Positions 11,795 to 21,298 of a stretch of 31,780 nucleotides of DNA are shown in pieces. Where the stretch lies: the IMG/VR virus record IMGVR_UViG_3300038825_001092, positions 1 through 31,780 of that record; one strand, given 5' to 3'. The notes beneath the pieces are model-generated. The model was not told where the DNA came from. It did no database searches and was given only the letters and a program-made list of their open reading frames with translations. Every line of letters starts with the position of its first letter. Position 1 is the first letter of the stretch. The position numbers were made by a program, and so were the translations under genes. Source of the stretch: a virus.

Positions 11795-12739
11795 TTAAAC
11801 GCTCCCGTAGTCAGTAGAGGTGGTTACTGCATCTGCCACAGAACCATAGTCAGCGATGCCATCAATATCACCATTCGTAATATTTGAAGCCACCAAATTA
11901 ATATCAGCCAAGTTTGCGATGATAGTATCAATATCAGCCGCATCACCAACGAGCGCAGTGATGTCCCCGCTGATTCCAGCCGCAGTTGTTACATCATTGC
12001 TAATGCTGGCAACTGTATTCACGTTGCTAATGTTTGTTGCGACTGTACCGATATCGGTGCCATCCGCAGCAACCGTAGTAACATCAGAAGATATACCAGC
12101 AACAGTTGTTACGTTGGTGCTAATCCCTGCAACTGTTGTGACATTACCCGATATCCCCGCAACAGTTTGGATTGCATCCGTTGCGTCTGTGCCATCCTCG
12201 ATGTCAGCAAGCGTAGAAATATCCGCCGCGATGTCAGAGAGAGTTCCAACGTCTGCGATCACTGGACCCGCCTCTGGATCACCAGATGTCGCATTAAAGC
12301 CCAAGACTGTACCCTTACGAGCATCTTTCCCTGGTAATTCCAGATCAGTGAATACGTCACCTGGGTTTAGCTTTAACGCTCGACCAAGCTTCTCGTCTAG
12401 CTGTTGAGCCATAATCACCAGGCTATCGAGTTGCTCGTTTAAGCTTGCCGCCAGGAGATCCCCGGCAGTCACAAAGTCTGTGGTCCGTTCTAGCTCCCGG
12501 CCTCCGATGATTGTCAGAACATCAGAGGAAATCAACGCAGAGACCAGGGTAACAGATCCCGTGCCATCTGCGTTCGTTGATACGGTGTAGTCAGTAGTCA
12601 GTGTGAGTAGTGTAGTATTCTTATAAACAACGATATCCTCATCAGCGAGGATGTTAAACGTAAAGGCAAACGGGCCAGTTCCGGTATTGCCTGTGAACTG
12701 AACCCTGCGAGTAACCGGGTTGATTGCGATATCGGCCAT
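11795..12739 (-). CDS. Tail fibre adaptor, T7 gp17 N-terminal type
   Basis: The protein has 314 residues. The first 140 (ending MAQQLDEKLGRALKLNPGD) have RVQFTGNTGTGPFAFTFNIL and the block LAASLNEQLDSLVIMAQQLD. These match the T7 tail-fibre N-terminal domain that docks on the tail. The rest is repetitive, with units of VTTVAGIS.N, a bead-like shaft. A T7 fibre is one chain. Here the anchor and the distal receptor part are two genes, abutting as TAA-ATG. The shaft presumably offers a binding site for the distal fibre. Confidence 0.8.
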   Translation of the reverse strand: MADIAINPVTRRVQFTGNTGTGPFAFTFNILADEDIVVYKNTTLLTLTTDYTVSTNADGTGSVTLVSALISSDVLTIIGGRELERTTDFVTAGDLLAASLNEQLDSLVIMAQQLDEKLGRALKLNPGDVFTDLELPGKDARKGTVLGFNATSGDPEAGPVIADVGTLSDIAADISTLADIEDGTDATDAIQTVAGISGNVTTVAGISTNVTTVAGISSDVTTVAADGTDIGTVATNISNVNTVASISNDVTTAAGISGDITALVGDAADIDTIIANLADINLVASNITNGDIDGIADYGSVADAVTTSTDYGSV

Positions 12740-12764
12740 CTATATGCTCCGTTTATTTATCCGG

Positions 12765-12793
12765 TTTATACCAGATGTTGGTTAATTACCCAA
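12765..12793 (-). promoter_or_regulatory. Possible promoter for the fibre genes
   Basis: On the minus strand TTGGGT (12793-12788), a 17-base spacer and TATAAA (12770-12765), about 20 bases before the adaptor's ribosome site GGAG. The -35 is weak. It overlaps the 3' end of the preceding virion gene. Confidence 0.35.
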
Positions 12794-15253
12794 GATATTT
12801 TCTATATCTGGTCTGCGCTCGGGAAGCATCTTACCAGGCTCCCACCAGAAATCCTGTCCATACTCTCGAGCATACTTGCGTTTCATTCTTCGGATCTTCT
12901 TACCCGCATCCGGATCTGCCCACAACTTAGCCTGGTCAAACACCATTCGCTCCAGGCCCAGGCGCATGTACCAAAGCGATGCACCAGGCGTATATCGTTG
13001 TGCAAAGTTAATCATTTCACTGGCAATCTTGGTATCTTCGCCCTGGGCGGCCTCGATCACGTTGCCGATTGTTAGCTTGCGAAGGTCGTTAGCAAACCCC
13101 ACCACCGGGCCAGCGATTGTTTCTGCCAAGCCTCGATCGAAGCGGTTTAGATCTGAGAACAAAAAGTCACCGTAAATCCCCAGGCCACCGCCCTGCATGA
13201 ACGCAGCGCCCCAGAACTCGGGATCATCCATTGATCGAGGATCTCGACCCTTTGCCATTTCCTTGAGCTGTAGAGCCAGGGCGCCCATGATTGTTGTGCT
13301 GATGAGAAGATCCGCGAAGTAGCGTCCCTTGCCCTTCGCCCCTGGTGTTGCCGCCCCACGCATGATGTGAGTGTTCACCAGGGTAACGCCAAAGTTTTTA
13401 TACATGGCGAACGAACGGACCATTTCACCGCCGATCGAACCGGGTGGGAGATCCCCGGTCAACGCCGCTCGACCGCGAACTGATGTCGATGGAACCGCAA
13501 AGTTTGTTTCTGTCTCAACCATGCGCATAATGTCTGTCGCTAGTTCCCTGGCAAGACGAGGATCGATGTCTGTGCGGAACTCTACATCCTCGGCGCGTAG
13601 AAACTTGGCGCCCTTATAATCGTATAGCTCGGTGGTGCGGATAATATCCCAGCGATCGCTGTTGATGTTGTAGCGCTCCATAGCCTTGCGGAACATCGGA
13701 TCTAGCTCATCGAAGGACTTTCCTACGTTATCCGCCAGGCTTCCCAGGAACTCCATGCCAAACGCCCAGCGCCCGGCTTGTGTCATTGGCGATAGAAGCG
13801 ATGCCCTCATCACAAAGTCTGCGACCCGCCGCGTTACCTCTGGTCCAGAGATATCCCCGGTATAGCGCATCTGTGCCGCCGCTAGGGTAGACCACCCCTC
13901 CGCCGTTAGTCCCAGGCGAATTGCAAGCTTGCCCTTTTCCTCTGCGCCCAGGGGTAGCAAGAGCTTTATATACTGCATCAATGTTTTGGTTTGCGGCAAA
14001 CCATTCATACGCCGCGCAATGCGGTTAAAGTTCACATCGGTGATTGCTGAGATCGCCGCCGCCCCTAGCTGTGCGGATTGCAAGATTTGCCTGGTGCCAG
14101 CGAATGTTGTTGCCCAGAAGCGATTGACCGGGGTGTTATGTGTCCCCTGGAGAATGTTATAAAGCTCATCCACCTTTTTATTCGTGGATCTAGCTGCGCT
14201 CTCCGCTGCATCCTGGCCAGCCGCAGATTTAGCCAGGGTTTGCTTGATGAAGTTCTTGGTCGCCATTGGGTTTGGCCCCAGGCGCTCCATGAATGCAATG
14301 TCCCTGGACATGTTGCTAATGTGGCCCATCATCACATCGAACGGGTTATCATTGCCAAACTTCTCCTGGTACTCCATCCAGGAGTCAGCGTTCTTAAACA
14401 CCAGGAAGCGATGGTCTGCGTTCCGATTAGCCAGGGATTTACCGCCTGTTGGCCGACCTCCTGGTTTGATCTTGCTCATGCCATCGGTACGGATTGTTTC
14501 GTAAACATCTCTTAGAACAAGTTCGAGCTTTTCCGGGGAGAAGTGTAACCCGGTTTCCATGTCCTTCATTTTGTCCAGGTCAAGGCGCGATGAGATAAAG
14601 TCTCGCCATTCCTCGAAGCTTGCCTCTCGTACCTTCACGGTGCTGTGTTGCTGTGGAAGCCCCCAATCAGATCTCTTAGGGATTGCACCCCCGGCTGCAT
14701 TGAAACGCTTGCGCAGATATTCAGACGCCTCTTTCCAGGCTAGTGATAGCTCCCTGGCAGATGCATCCCCGGTGCTTTCGCCAAACACCTCTTTGATCAT
14801 GTTGTTTAGCTGGGCTTTGTTTCTGACCCGGCCAACCAAATCCCGGCGGAATGTTGCCAGGAACTTATCCATCTTACGGGTTGCGCTGCGCTCGATAGTC
14901 GCCTGGAGCTGCACAATGCTTGTATGCTTAGACGTTGCGTCTTGCTCGAAGAATGCCAGGGCTGCCTTGTTCATGTCCTGTTGCCCTGTGATCGTGCGAT
15001 AGTTCTGCATGTCCAGGGTGATCTTTTTCCAGGTCTGAGCTTGCAACATTGCCTGGCGCTTGCGCTCGATCGCTTTCTTACGCACCGCTGCCGCTGCATC
15101 GATCCCCGCTTTTGTCTCCGCTGGACCTGGACCTAGCTGTTTATTGTACTGATCCACCAGATCATCGAACAAGTTTGCATATTCATCCGCTTGTTCCTGG
15201 GAGATCTCACCAGCCGCTACACCATCCTCGACACATTTCTTGAACGTACTCAT
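12782..15253 (-). CDS. Large internal virion protein, 823 aa
   Basis: I choose the ATG at 15253, which overlaps the preceding stop (ATGA) and has GGGAG 10 bases upstream; a start at 15262 is also open. The N-terminus is acidic and helical. The middle has long amphipathic helices (KSAAGQDAAESAARSTNKK). The C-terminal half has hydrophobic stretches (LLISTTIMGALALQLKEMAK), then the conserved-looking QRYTPGASLWYMRLGLERMV and a W-rich end. This resembles the C-terminal part of T7-type core/ejection proteins, which form a channel across the envelope. No lytic domain is evident. Confidence 0.65.
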   Translation of the reverse strand: MSTFKKCVEDGVAAGEISQEQADEYANLFDDLVDQYNKQLGPGPAETKAGIDAAAAVRKKAIERKRQAMLQAQTWKKITLDMQNYRTITGQQDMNKAALAFFEQDATSKHTSIVQLQATIERSATRKMDKFLATFRRDLVGRVRNKAQLNNMIKEVFGESTGDASARELSLAWKEASEYLRKRFNAAGGAIPKRSDWGLPQQHSTVKVREASFEEWRDFISSRLDLDKMKDMETGLHFSPEKLELVLRDVYETIRTDGMSKIKPGGRPTGGKSLANRNADHRFLVFKNADSWMEYQEKFGNDNPFDVMMGHISNMSRDIAFMERLGPNPMATKNFIKQTLAKSAAGQDAAESAARSTNKKVDELYNILQGTHNTPVNRFWATTFAGTRQILQSAQLGAAAISAITDVNFNRIARRMNGLPQTKTLMQYIKLLLPLGAEEKGKLAIRLGLTAEGWSTLAAAQMRYTGDISGPEVTRRVADFVMRASLLSPMTQAGRWAFGMEFLGSLADNVGKSFDELDPMFRKAMERYNINSDRWDIIRTTELYDYKGAKFLRAEDVEFRTDIDPRLARELATDIMRMVETETNFAVPSTSVRGRAALTGDLPPGSIGGEMVRSFAMYKNFGVTLVNTHIMRGAATPGAKGKGRYFADLLISTTIMGALALQLKEMAKGRDPRSMDDPEFWGAAFMQGGGLGIYGDFLFSDLNRFDRGLAETIAGPVVGFANDLRKLTIGNVIEAAQGEDTKIASEMINFAQRYTPGASLWYMRLGLERMVFDQAKLWADPDAGKKIRRMKRKYAREYGQDFWWEPGKMLPERRPDIENILGN

Positions 15254-18200
15254 AGACCACATACTCCCAGGCGATTGATTAGTGCATCCTCTGCATCGAT
15301 GTCTGACTTGATATCACGCAGCGTTTTTGTTTCGGCCAATAGCTCCCCGGTTTCCTCATCGAACCTGGTTCCTAAAGGTATTTCTAGATCAAAGTCCTCG
15401 ACGTCGATTGTTTGAAATTCATCACTTTCTAGCTTTCTACCTAGACGCACTGAACGAATTTCCCCGTCATTCATACGCACTAAAATTTCTAACTCTGCCT
15501 CATTTCCAACGGCAACAACATCATCAGCATTTACCTCAAAACTTCTTGATGTCTTTTTAGCCATTACATCGGAATATCCTTCAATCCTCGTAACTGGAAT
15601 TTTTCGTTCGCCAAATTCTTTTTTAAGTGCCGATTGAAGAACAGATTTATATTGAGGATAATCTGGATCGTTTAAAACATCATCAATCCGGGAGCGATTA
15701 TTGTTATATATATAATCATCAAGACTAGACCCAATACCAGGATATTCAGTTAAGGCGCCTTCCTCACCCATAATCTCAAAAAGCTCTTTATACCCATCGG
15801 GCTTGATATCATCTGTGATATCGGTTAAAAGATCTGTAGGAGTATCATCTATGTCAGACACTTTTCTAGTTTCCTGGGACGGGCGCCCAGCGATCTCTTT
15901 TTCACCCTCTGAAGCCCTGGCAATACTTACACCAGGCGGCTCCTGGACTGCGGTTGACGGTCTCGATGTCCGTAACTCTGGGCGTGTGATTGCAGATGAA
16001 AGCGCCTTTATGTCTACATTCGAAAGTACCTTTGGGCCTTTCTCCATACCGACTAGCTTTGCAAACGAAGGATCTTCTTCAGACAAGGCTTTCGAATAGA
16101 TCTCTCTCTGTTCTTTCTCAAGACGCGCAAATTCTTCGGGATCTTTAGTCATACGCTGTTGTTCGTATAGCTTATGACCCTTTGTATTCTTTGCCTCGAT
16201 CAGCTTTGGAGACCAGATCTGTACCTCTGAAACAATCCCGTTTGGTGTGCGCACCAGGATCTTGCGGTCAAAGTATCCGGCGGGTGTGACGCCCCAGCCT
16301 TCATCCAGGATCTCTGCATTCTGCGCCAGGCGTTCTGCAATCGCATCGGCATCCGAAGCTTTGTTGATAACAAAACCAGCCCGGGAGATATCTGTCATTT
16401 CCCTGGCAGATGCATAACTTTTGCGCTGCATCTTCTCTTTTGCAGTCTCGATCTTCTTTAGACCAGGGTTTTTAAACTTAATCCCCAGGTCTGCCTCGAG
16501 GCTCTTACCGATGTTTGCAACAAAATCCTGGGACTCCTGGGCAATCTTGAAGATATCGTCAACCGTTTCGACGGGCTGCCGATCTTTTAATGAACGCTCA
16601 ACAGGTTTGATCTCTGTGATTTCCTCGAGTGTGCGGAATGTGTCCAGGACCATTTGATCCACCTGGGCCTCTGCCGCTGGACCTGTTGGCTCATCGAAAC
16701 CCTCTAGGGTTGGCTCGTCCTCGACCGCGTTTGCGCGGCTTTGCGGCGCAACATCGACAGCGCGTCCAACATCGCCAGTTGCCGCCCTATCAAAATCGCC
16801 TCGTTCAACTCCTCGTCTGACAGCTTCGGCGAAGTTTCGGGCTGCGGCTGCATATCCCTGGTCCTTTGCTTCTCTGGCTGCGGCTGAGAGGTCATCGCTG
16901 AGGGTTCCTTTGCGGTTTGCAAGGGCTTGGAGTAACGTGATCGCTTGGCCATCTTGGTCGGCCCTCCTTTGGTTTTGATCCTTGGCAAGCTTGTTTCCCT
17001 CTGCCTCGATACGCTCCGCGTTTCTGCTTAGGTTTTCAAACGATGCCTTGTCTGCGCGTAATAGCTTTACTGTGCGGTCCAGGACTTTCGCGCGTTCAGT
17101 GTATAGGCTTGTAGCTACATCCTCATCACCAAACAACGATACCTGGGTTTCCGTAACCATGTCAGTCTCGCGCACCTGGCGAACAATCGCCTCCGCCTGG
17201 AATGCGTTTGATGGATCTGACTTAGATAATACTTTGATTGCGGCTGCCTGTAGCTCCGGATCATCGATCAATCGACCAACGATTGCGCCGTAGTTTGCCG
17301 GGATAACCTGGTTGACGATAGCGCCGAATGCATCATTGCTTAAATTTACCAGGTCTTTTGCCTGGCGAACCAGCACAGATTGCGGGGGAAGCTCTGAGAT
17401 CCGCCCAGGCTCTACACGCAAAACCTTGGCGGCATCGATTACTGTACCCGTTCCCTGGGCAATGTTGGCCACCGCTGCAATGACACGGGCCTTCTCTGCG
17501 CTTATATCGTCGGTCTCACGAAGCTTGTACCCGATCAGGCTAATATCCTCGTCGGGCTTTTGATCCATTATTCTACGGGCTAGTCCGGCTCTCTGGTGGC
17601 CATCTGCGATGAATACCTTGCCCTGGGCATCTTCCCAGAAGATAACTGTCCCGGCTTTTACCGGGTCCCACTCTGTGACACCCTGCAAACGCTCGGTCAC
17701 ACCGTACTCGTCACCGCCTTCTTTAAACTGGAACCGCTTGGCATCGATGGTTACATCCCGCGCTGGGATTTTAAACATTACACCGTCCAGGTTATCTGCC
17801 GCCGCCTGGATCATTTCCGGGGTTGGCTCGATGGTCGGCTCATCAGTCATGGCCGGGGCTTTGTTATTCTCGACCGCCGCCTCTGCCGTTTCCGCCCGGC
17901 GATTATGTTCTGCCTGGGCTGGGGGTTGGTTGGCATCTGTGAACGGGTTGTCTACCTCTAGCTCCTCTGCCGCTTCTGCCGCATCCGCTAGTGCCTGGCT
18001 ATCCTTGTTTGCCTTCCCGGACTTGAATACCGCATTATATCCGCCCTTTGCTGCATCCAGGGAAACCTTTAGACCTACGCCGAACCCAGCGCTTGCGACC
18101 GCATTGATCCCTACGTTTTTAAGAAAGTCCTGGTATCCGTAGTCTAGCCCTTGCTCTTTGTACCAATCAGATACCCCTGCCTCCGCCATAGCGCCCGTAC

Positions 18201-18798
18201 CAGCGCCAATAACGGCCTCGGTCATAGCCAACCGCCATAGCGTCTTAGACTGCTTTAGAACCGCCGCATATGCAAACGCATTGACCGGATCCTCTACCAC
18301 GCCAGCCACACCGCCCAGGAAACTCCCGGCTGTTCCGCTAAATCCAGATGATCGAGATCCTATCTCCTGGGCAAACTCTCGGGCTGCCTTCGCTCGGTCC
18401 AGGGCAGTTTGCTCCAGGGTATCAAGCGTGATACCGCGCAAATGATCTGGTAGGCTCTCCTGGTTTTTATCCATAAAGTTTAGGATATTCTTAGCTGCGA
18501 AGTTATAGCGATCCATTGGGCCGTTGCCGGAATTGTAAACGCCCAGGCCAATGTTTAGGAAATCGCCAGGATCTTCGAAGTCACGGCCCAAAAATCCCTG
18601 GTTAGGAAACGCCTCATTTAGATCCTCTACAATCGGACCCCAGAGATCTTTTAGGATTGCGTCTTTACTTTGAGATTGATCGTTTAGCCGTAGGTTTTCC
18701 CTGGATGCAAAGAAGTTCTCCGCAAACCCGGTAACTGGCTTGGAGATCCCTGGCGTAGTTCCCAGGTCATAGGCATCAGCTCGATCAAACTCAATCAT
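15250..18798 (-). CDS. Polyvalent internal virion protein with ParB-like and RelA/SpoT-like domains
   Basis: The protein has 1182 residues. About 1-250 is a virion part. Residues 340-470 hold a ParB-like domain with VIFWEDAQGKVFIADGHQRA, the D-G-H-x-R signature. Residues 750-905 match the RelA/SpoT nucleotidyltransferase plan: a Lys-rich helix, DISRAGFVI, GYFDRKILVRTPNGIVSEVQ with the E-x-Q motif (E858, Q860), then HKLYEQQR. The C-terminus (about 1050-1110) with SRSFEVNADDVVAVGNEAEL faintly recalls ADP-ribosyltransferases of phage polyvalent proteins. Such multi-domain proteins are ejected with the DNA to act on the host. Whether the Rel-like domain pyrophosphorylates nucleotides or tRNA cannot be told. 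It overlaps both neighbours by ATGA. Confidence 0.68.
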   Translation of the reverse strand: MIEFDRADAYDLGTTPGISKPVTGFAENFFASRENLRLNDQSQSKDAILKDLWGPIVEDLNEAFPNQGFLGRDFEDPGDFLNIGLGVYNSGNGPMDRYNFAAKNILNFMDKNQESLPDHLRGITLDTLEQTALDRAKAAREFAQEIGSRSSGFSGTAGSFLGGVAGVVEDPVNAFAYAAVLKQSKTLWRLAMTEAVIGAGTGAMAEAGVSDWYKEQGLDYGYQDFLKNVGINAVASAGFGVGLKVSLDAAKGGYNAVFKSGKANKDSQALADAAEAAEELEVDNPFTDANQPPAQAEHNRRAETAEAAVENNKAPAMTDEPTIEPTPEMIQAAADNLDGVMFKIPARDVTIDAKRFQFKEGGDEYGVTERLQGVTEWDPVKAGTVIFWEDAQGKVFIADGHQRAGLARRIMDQKPDEDISLIGYKLRETDDISAEKARVIAAVANIAQGTGTVIDAAKVLRVEPGRISELPPQSVLVRQAKDLVNLSNDAFGAIVNQVIPANYGAIVGRLIDDPELQAAAIKVLSKSDPSNAFQAEAIVRQVRETDMVTETQVSLFGDEDVATSLYTERAKVLDRTVKLLRADKASFENLSRNAERIEAEGNKLAKDQNQRRADQDGQAITLLQALANRKGTLSDDLSAAAREAKDQGYAAAARNFAEAVRRGVERGDFDRAATGDVGRAVDVAPQSRANAVEDEPTLEGFDEPTGPAAEAQVDQMVLDTFRTLEEITEIKPVERSLKDRQPVETVDDIFKIAQESQDFVANIGKSLEADLGIKFKNPGLKKIETAKEKMQRKSYASAREMTDISRAGFVINKASDADAIAERLAQNAEILDEGWGVTPAGYFDRKILVRTPNGIVSEVQIWSPKLIEAKNTKGHKLYEQQRMTKDPEEFARLEKEQREIYSKALSEEDPSFAKLVGMEKGPKVLSNVDIKALSSAITRPELRTSRPSTAVQEPPGVSIARASEGEKEIAGRPSQETRKVSDIDDTPTDLLTDITDDIKPDGYKELFEIMGEEGALTEYPGIGSSLDDYIYNNNRSRIDDVLNDPDYPQYKSVLQSALKKEFGERKIPVTRIEGYSDVMAKKTSRSFEVNADDVVAVGNEAELEILVRMNDGEIRSVRLGRKLESDEFQTIDVEDFDLEIPLGTRFDEETGELLAETKTLRDIKSDIDAEDALINRLGVCGL

Positions 18799-21287
18799 TG
18801 ACTAGCTTTCCAATCTTTAAATGGTTTTATTTCGCCTTCAAGAACTGCCTGAATGTACTCCACATAATCGTCATTGCTTGCACTATCAGGGACACTTGCC
18901 ATAAATGGCAAAAGAATATCACTCGTGGATGGGTCTACGCCTAGCTCCTCGAGCGCTTTCTTATTAGACATCTTTGCAAGTCTAATATCTTTTCTAAATG
19001 TCTGCTCAGGCTCTAGCGTTCTCATGCGTTCTGTTGATACGCCCGGCGCAGTAGCTTCCTCTGCACCTCTAAACTCACCTGTTGGCGCGGGTTCTGGCGC
19101 ACTAGGCATAGTTGGTTGAACTGGCATTGCCATAGCACCAGGAACCGGAACCATTGCATCGATCAAGTCTTGGCCCTTGAATATGATCGGATCACCGTCT
19201 GTATCCATCACAACCGCGTCACCCTTCTCACCATACTCGATCACATACTTGTCGCCGCCAATGTTACGCACCTTATAATTTTCGTTTTCATTGATCTGTG
19301 TTGCCAGGGCGCTATCAAGTTTTTGACCCAGAACAGTTTCAACCACGTTAGGTGTAATGTTTTCCAGGATACGCTCATATGATCCTGCGTTTTGCTTGGG
19401 ATGAACAAATGTTGGGACACCGCGAACATCTTGAATGCCGCCGTACACCTCACCATTGATAACGCGCTGCCCTGTCGCCATCTGCAAAGCCTGTGCATAA
19501 AGCTTTCCATCAAACGCATCTACGCCCTGGTTTGCCGCCAGCTCTGCATAGATCGCTTTGGCCACGCCCTTGATTGCCTGGGCTTGCTTAGGTGTTGTGA
19601 TCGCCCGGCCAAACGTGTCTTGGAATACTGGGACTGTTTCTGTGTCAGTAAACCCAACAGGCTTTTCCCCGGCCTTCAATCGATCAAAACCGGCGACCGC
19701 TGTAGCGGCGGCCTCTGTTGCGCCTTCATTCACCAATGCGCCAACCATAGCCATGTTTGGATTGTAGTCTGCCAGGTCAGTCAAAACTTGACCCGCTGCC
19801 TGGTTAAAGTTTGAAAGTGTCCCCAGGATCTCTAACTTTGCATTGCCTTCAGCTCGATCAAGCATAACGCCGAGTTGTCGCGCCTCATCAGCAAACAATA
19901 GCTTTTGATTGGGTAATTGATAATAGTTCTGCACCCGCAATGCAGCCGCTGCACGTTCTTCTAATGCAGCCTCATCCAACGACAAAGCCCCACTTTCATC
20001 CAGGCCAACGATTGGTTGACGATCTATAAACCCAACCCGTGCGGCATATCCTATAGGATCTTGGGCAAGCTGTGTGCGCATGTTGGTTAGAAACTTCGAA
20101 GCTTGTTCGTATCTCTTGACCTCGATTGCTGTATCCATAACGCCATCGGCGCCATCTTGTAGATCGATGACCATTGCCTCGACCTCACTAAGTGACGCAC
20201 CGCGTAGCTGAGAAAAGAACAATTCGCTCTCTTGTAGCTGATTAGACGCGCCCAGGGCTGCGCCACCATCGAACTCGGCAACATCACTTGCCTTGTCTCG
20301 TAAGCTTGCCATTACGTCCTGGCTAACACGGCCTCCGCTTTCCAGGATACCTTCGAGATCTTCAACCTTGTTTACAACGAAATCTGACTGAGATTTCATA
20401 ACCGATAGATTGCGATTGTATTCGGGACGCAGCAATCCATTTACAAAGCGAATGCTCTTTTCGTAGTCCATACCTGGCAAAGTTGTCTCGCCATCCAGGA
20501 CCGCCTCCATCAATGCGCCTTGTTCCGCAATTGGCTTTTGGTAGAAGTCAAATAAGAAGTTTTCTTTGTACGCTTTTTCTTTGATATCGTCTGACCAGGC
20601 TTGCACCAATTCCGGCTTCACACCCAGATCCATCAGTGTTTGCGCACCCTTTGCGATATCGTCATCAATCGCTTGTGTGGTGTAACCAGGAACAACCGCG
20701 TTCCCCAGGATAAACTCTGCCTCGTTTGCCGCAACATTGTTCTGCTTAACCTTGCGCTGTTTGGCGATTTCGCCTGTCCACCACTTAGAATAACGCAGCT
20801 CGGCTTTGCCTGTGGCCTCTTGTAGCTGTGTGCGTAGCAACCCGGCAGAAACAGGATCGATGTTAGATAATGCCGCAGGGAAACCGTCAGAGATATCTTT
20901 TAGTTGCGCCTGGATAGCGCTGTAAGATTGCTTATTTGCCTGGCCCTGGTCCAAGATCTTTGTGATCTCTAGCTCTGCCTCTGTGCGGATCTCGGCGACC
21001 GCAATGCGATTTGCCGCTTCGTAAGCTGTTTTTTCTGCTAAACCCCTGGGACCGCCCTGGCTTTGTAATTGCTCGAGGACAGGTTGCGCCCCTTGTTCCC
21101 GGACGCGCTCAAGGCCAGTACGGACTGACTCCTCCTGGGCAGTCTTGTACAGGAAATCCCCCATGCGATCAAAAGCGGCAGACATTGCCTGGCCAGTTCT
21201 AGCTTGCTCTCGAAAACCAGCGTAATCAATATTTTGAGCTTGGGCGGCCCTAACACCTAATCTTTGATATCGTGGTAATCTAGCCAT
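18795..21287 (-). CDS. Internal virion protein, 830 aa
   Basis: The sequence begins MARLPRYQRLGVRAAQAQNI and is almost wholly helical, rich in Ala, Gln and Glu. It has no cysteine-rich or membrane part and no lytic motif. This fits the middle core protein (T7 gp15 class) by size, composition and place: just after the gp14-like gene and before the two largest virion proteins. The C-terminal quarter is Pro-rich and then acidic. It ends with an ATGA overlap to the polyvalent protein gene. Ribosome site AAGG. Confidence 0.65.
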   Translation of the reverse strand: MARLPRYQRLGVRAAQAQNIDYAGFREQARTGQAMSAAFDRMGDFLYKTAQEESVRTGLERVREQGAQPVLEQLQSQGGPRGLAEKTAYEAANRIAVAEIRTEAELEITKILDQGQANKQSYSAIQAQLKDISDGFPAALSNIDPVSAGLLRTQLQEATGKAELRYSKWWTGEIAKQRKVKQNNVAANEAEFILGNAVVPGYTTQAIDDDIAKGAQTLMDLGVKPELVQAWSDDIKEKAYKENFLFDFYQKPIAEQGALMEAVLDGETTLPGMDYEKSIRFVNGLLRPEYNRNLSVMKSQSDFVVNKVEDLEGILESGGRVSQDVMASLRDKASDVAEFDGGAALGASNQLQESELFFSQLRGASLSEVEAMVIDLQDGADGVMDTAIEVKRYEQASKFLTNMRTQLAQDPIGYAARVGFIDRQPIVGLDESGALSLDEAALEERAAAALRVQNYYQLPNQKLLFADEARQLGVMLDRAEGNAKLEILGTLSNFNQAAGQVLTDLADYNPNMAMVGALVNEGATEAAATAVAGFDRLKAGEKPVGFTDTETVPVFQDTFGRAITTPKQAQAIKGVAKAIYAELAANQGVDAFDGKLYAQALQMATGQRVINGEVYGGIQDVRGVPTFVHPKQNAGSYERILENITPNVVETVLGQKLDSALATQINENENYKVRNIGGDKYVIEYGEKGDAVVMDTDGDPIIFKGQDLIDAMVPVPGAMAMPVQPTMPSAPEPAPTGEFRGAEEATAPGVSTERMRTLEPEQTFRKDIRLAKMSNKKALEELGVDPSTSDILLPFMASVPDSASNDDYVEYIQAVLEGEIKPFKDWKASQ

Positions 21288-21298
21288 CGTTTATAACC

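Noticed and set aside
11856-12407. 183-residue rightward frame inside the fibre adaptor
   Set aside because: It is the antisense shadow of the repetitive VTTVAGIS coding region.
14078-14515. 145-residue rightward frame inside the large virion protein gene
   Set aside because: Shadow of the leftward coding sequence, with no start signal or recognisable motif.
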